Origin: Streptomyces asoensis
Lineage (GTDB): Bacteria > Actinomycetota > Actinomycetes > Streptomycetales > Streptomycetaceae
Assembly: GCF_016860545.1 (NCBI RefSeq)
Contig: NZ_BNEB01000005.1
Span: 1,922,001 to 1,986,000, forward strand
Reading direction: 5' to 3'
DNA: 64,000 nt
The notes beneath the pieces are model-generated. The model ran no database searches. It was given only the letters and a program-made list of their open reading frames with translations, and was not told the origin of the DNA. Positions 62,538 through 64,000 of this stretch are shown here, piece by piece. The translations under genes and the position numbers were made by a program. Numbering within the stretch: the stretch's first letter is position 1; each line of letters begins with the position of its first letter.

Positions 62538-63788
62538 GTGAGTCTCCTGCCGGAGCTGCGCTACCCCACGGTGACCGAACTGATCTCTTCCGCACGGGCG
62601 CTGGCCGCGTACCGACCCGGTCTGTGCGTCCTGCGCCAGGTGGGGGTCTCCCGTGCGGGCCGGCCGCTGAACCTGCTCTCCGTGGGACGCGCCCGGCGTG
62701 CCGTGCTCGTCGTCGCGGGCGCCCACGCCAATGAGCCGACCGGTGGCTCCACGCTGCTGGCGCTGGCCGAACGGGTGGTCCAGGAGCGTGAGCTGAGGGA
62801 CGGGACGTCCTGGCACTTCCTGCTGTGCGCGGACCCCGACGGGGCGAGCCTGCACGTGACCCCCGCTCCGCGCAGTCTGCTGGAGTACCACCTCGGCTTC
62901 TTCCGGCCCGCCGGTCCCGAGCAGCCCGAGTGGTCCCCCGCCGTGCTGCCGCCGGACCGGCTGCCGCCCGAGACACGGGCGCTGACCCGGGTCATCGACG
63001 AACTGCGGCCCTACCTCCAGGTCACCCTGCACGGCACCGACCTGGGCGGCAGCTGGGTGCAGCTGACCAAGGACATCCCGGGTCTGGCCGAGCCGTTCGC
63101 CAAGTCCGCGGCGCAGCTGCACATCCCGGTGGAGACCGGCGCCTCCGACGCGGCGGGCTGGCCCGCCTCGGGTCCCGGCGTGCACGTGATGCCGGCGGCC
63201 GGCGCGGAGGCGGCGTACCCGAGCATGCCCGACGACGCACGGCACAGCACCTGGTACCACGCGCACCGCTACGGCGGTCTGACGGCGGTGGTGGAGGTGC
63301 CGATGTGGGCGAGCGACATGGTGGACGACCCGGCCCAGCACCCCGCTCCGGCGGCGGCGATACGGCGGCTCGCGCGGCGGCTGCTGCGGGACACGACCGA
63401 GGTGGAGCGGGTGCTCGTCGAGGCCCTGCCGCGTCTGGAGGGCGTCGACGGGCCCCTGCTGCGGGCGGCGAAGTGGGCGCTGGAGCTGGTGCCGGGGCTG
63501 GCCGCGGACTGGACGGACACCCCGCCCGCCGACACGACGATGGCGTACGTCGGCAGCGTGGACGCCTTCGCGCGCCGGCTGCCCCTGCGCGCGGCCGCGA
63601 TGCTGTGGCGGGTCCTCCAGGAGTGCGACGACCACGCCGCCCCGCGTCTGGAACACCTCGTCGAGACCTGGAGCGACGCCTTCGCCTACCGCTTCCGGGC
63701 CCGTTGGGTGCCCCTGGAGCACCAGGTCGAGCACCAGTCCCGCACGGTCGTCGCGGCGGCCCTGCACGCGCGCGAACGGGCCGCGTGA
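62538..63788 (+). CDS. M14 family zinc carboxypeptidase-like protein
   Basis: A 416-aa protein from the GTG at 62538. The zinc ligands His63 and Glu66 are in GAHANEPTGG, the third His165 in VTLHGTDLGG, and the catalytic Glu in TAVVEVPMW. There is no signal peptide, so it should act inside the cell. The C-terminal 130 residues are helical and of unknown role. Substrates in this branch may be peptides, peptidoglycan fragments or amide-linked small molecules. A GTG start with no clear ribosome site suggests a leaderless or weakly translated message. Confidence 0.83.
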   Translation: MSLLPELRYPTVTELISSARALAAYRPGLCVLRQVGVSRAGRPLNLLSVGRARRAVLVVAGAHANEPTGGSTLLALAERVVQERELRDGTSWHFLLCADPDGASLHVTPAPRSLLEYHLGFFRPAGPEQPEWSPAVLPPDRLPPETRALTRVIDELRPYLQVTLHGTDLGGSWVQLTKDIPGLAEPFAKSAAQLHIPVETGASDAAGWPASGPGVHVMPAAGAEAAYPSMPDDARHSTWYHAHRYGGLTAVVEVPMWASDMVDDPAQHPAPAAAIRRLARRLLRDTTEVERVLVEALPRLEGVDGPLLRAAKWALELVPGLAADWTDTPPADTTMAYVGSVDAFARRLPLRAAAMLWRVLQECDDHAAPRLEHLVETWSDAFAYRFRARWVPLEHQVEHQSRTVVAAALHARERAA

Positions 63789-63853
63789 CGCGCGAAGACC
63801 CGGGCACGCGCGTGTGGCGCGGTCCGGATCGCAGAGCTGCGGGCGGCCGGGGC

Positions 63854-63893
63854 GGGGCGGCCCGGGGCACGCGGGCGTGCGCGGGGCCGCCCC
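63854..63893. terminator. Two-stage hairpin between convergent genes
   Basis: Outer stem GGGGCGGCCC (63854-63863) with GGGCCGCCCC (63884-63893); inner stem GCACGC (63867-63872) with GCGTGC (63875-63880). It lies between the carboxypeptidase and the minus-strand gene at the window edge. Confidence 0.75.
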
Positions 63894-63900
63894 GTACGGG

Positions 63901-64000
63901 TCAGACCTCGGGGACCTCCTGGTCGTCCAGGGCGAAGACGGCCCCCGTGAGCGCCTCCCGCTCGCAGTCGTTGCTGAAGGTGTGCCGGTAGTCGACCGGG
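63901..64000 (-). CDS. C-terminus of an SSI-like subtilisin inhibitor (partial)
   Basis: Only the last 32 codons and the stop are inside the window; the gene runs off the end. The visible part, YRHTFSNDCEREALTGAVFA, has the F-(S/A)-N-x-C-E and VFxF/VFA pattern that ends Streptomyces subtilisin inhibitor family proteins, where this Cys forms a disulfide. A short acidic tail (DDQEVPEV) follows, longer than in classic SSI. The family is secreted and inhibits serine proteases. Confidence 0.6.
   Translation of the reverse strand, partial: PVDYRHTFSNDCEREALTGAVFALDDQEVPEV

Overview
The window looks like a piece of a Streptomyces chromosome. Base composition is very GC-rich with the third-position GC bias of actinomycetes, secreted proteins carry Tat or lipoprotein signals, and many genes start directly at the predicted transcription start. 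The cys gene order, an SAV2148-type gene and the C-terminus of an SSI-type inhibitor also fit. No tRNA, rRNA, CRISPR array, insertion sequence or prophage was seen.

Layout. (1) 1-22,000 is mainly a plant-polysaccharide locus: a sugar ABC importer (lipoprotein plus two permeases, no ATPase) with a GH2 beta-galactosidase; an ABC-2 type exporter with a TetR regulator; then a DUF2264 protein, an SGNH (rhamnogalacturonan acetylesterase-like) hydrolase, a PL4 rhamnogalacturonan lyase, a GH43-CBM13 galactanase-like enzyme and a LacI regulator. The set points to rhamnogalacturonan-I / beta-galactan use. A 13-bp LacI-type operator occurs both at the lacI promoter and between the SGNH and PL4 genes. 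A homocysteine methyltransferase and a carboxylesterase lie inside this stretch. (2) 22,000-32,650 holds mixed metabolic and regulatory genes: a PEP mutase/isocitrate lyase-family enzyme, a ThuA-like protein, two VOC proteins, an AraC regulator, a YihY/BrkB membrane protein, an AidB-like acyl-CoA dehydrogenase, a GAF regulator, a secreted protein and a GNAT acetyltransferase. (3) 32,650-42,350 is a complete assimilatory sulfur cluster: a 27-codon leader peptide with a Cys codon near its end and alternative hairpins behind it, sulfite reductase, a small zinc-ribbon protein, cysH, cysC, cysD, cysN, a sulfonate/nitrate-type ABC importer and a CbiX-like chelatase that would supply siroheme iron.

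(4) 42,400-55,250 carries a mycothiol/DinB-type protein, a ketopantoate reductase, a DUF1697 protein, an MMPL exporter, an OleD-like macrolide glucosyltransferase, a second sugar importer with the binding protein last, an APH-type kinase, a DnaQ-like exonuclease and an SAV2148-type HEPN protein. (5) 55,300-57,560 holds two adjacent secreted proteins that together make up a copper amine oxidase cut at the D3/D4 domain boundary; this is the most unusual thing in the window. (6) 57,700-64,000 has glgX and treY (glycogen to trehalose), an M14 carboxypeptidase-like protein and the 3' end of an SSI-like protease-inhibitor gene.

About a dozen genes have a TANNNT -10 box 6-8 nt before the start codon and no Shine-Dalgarno sequence, so leaderless mRNAs seem common here. 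All family assignments come from reading motifs, not from a database search.
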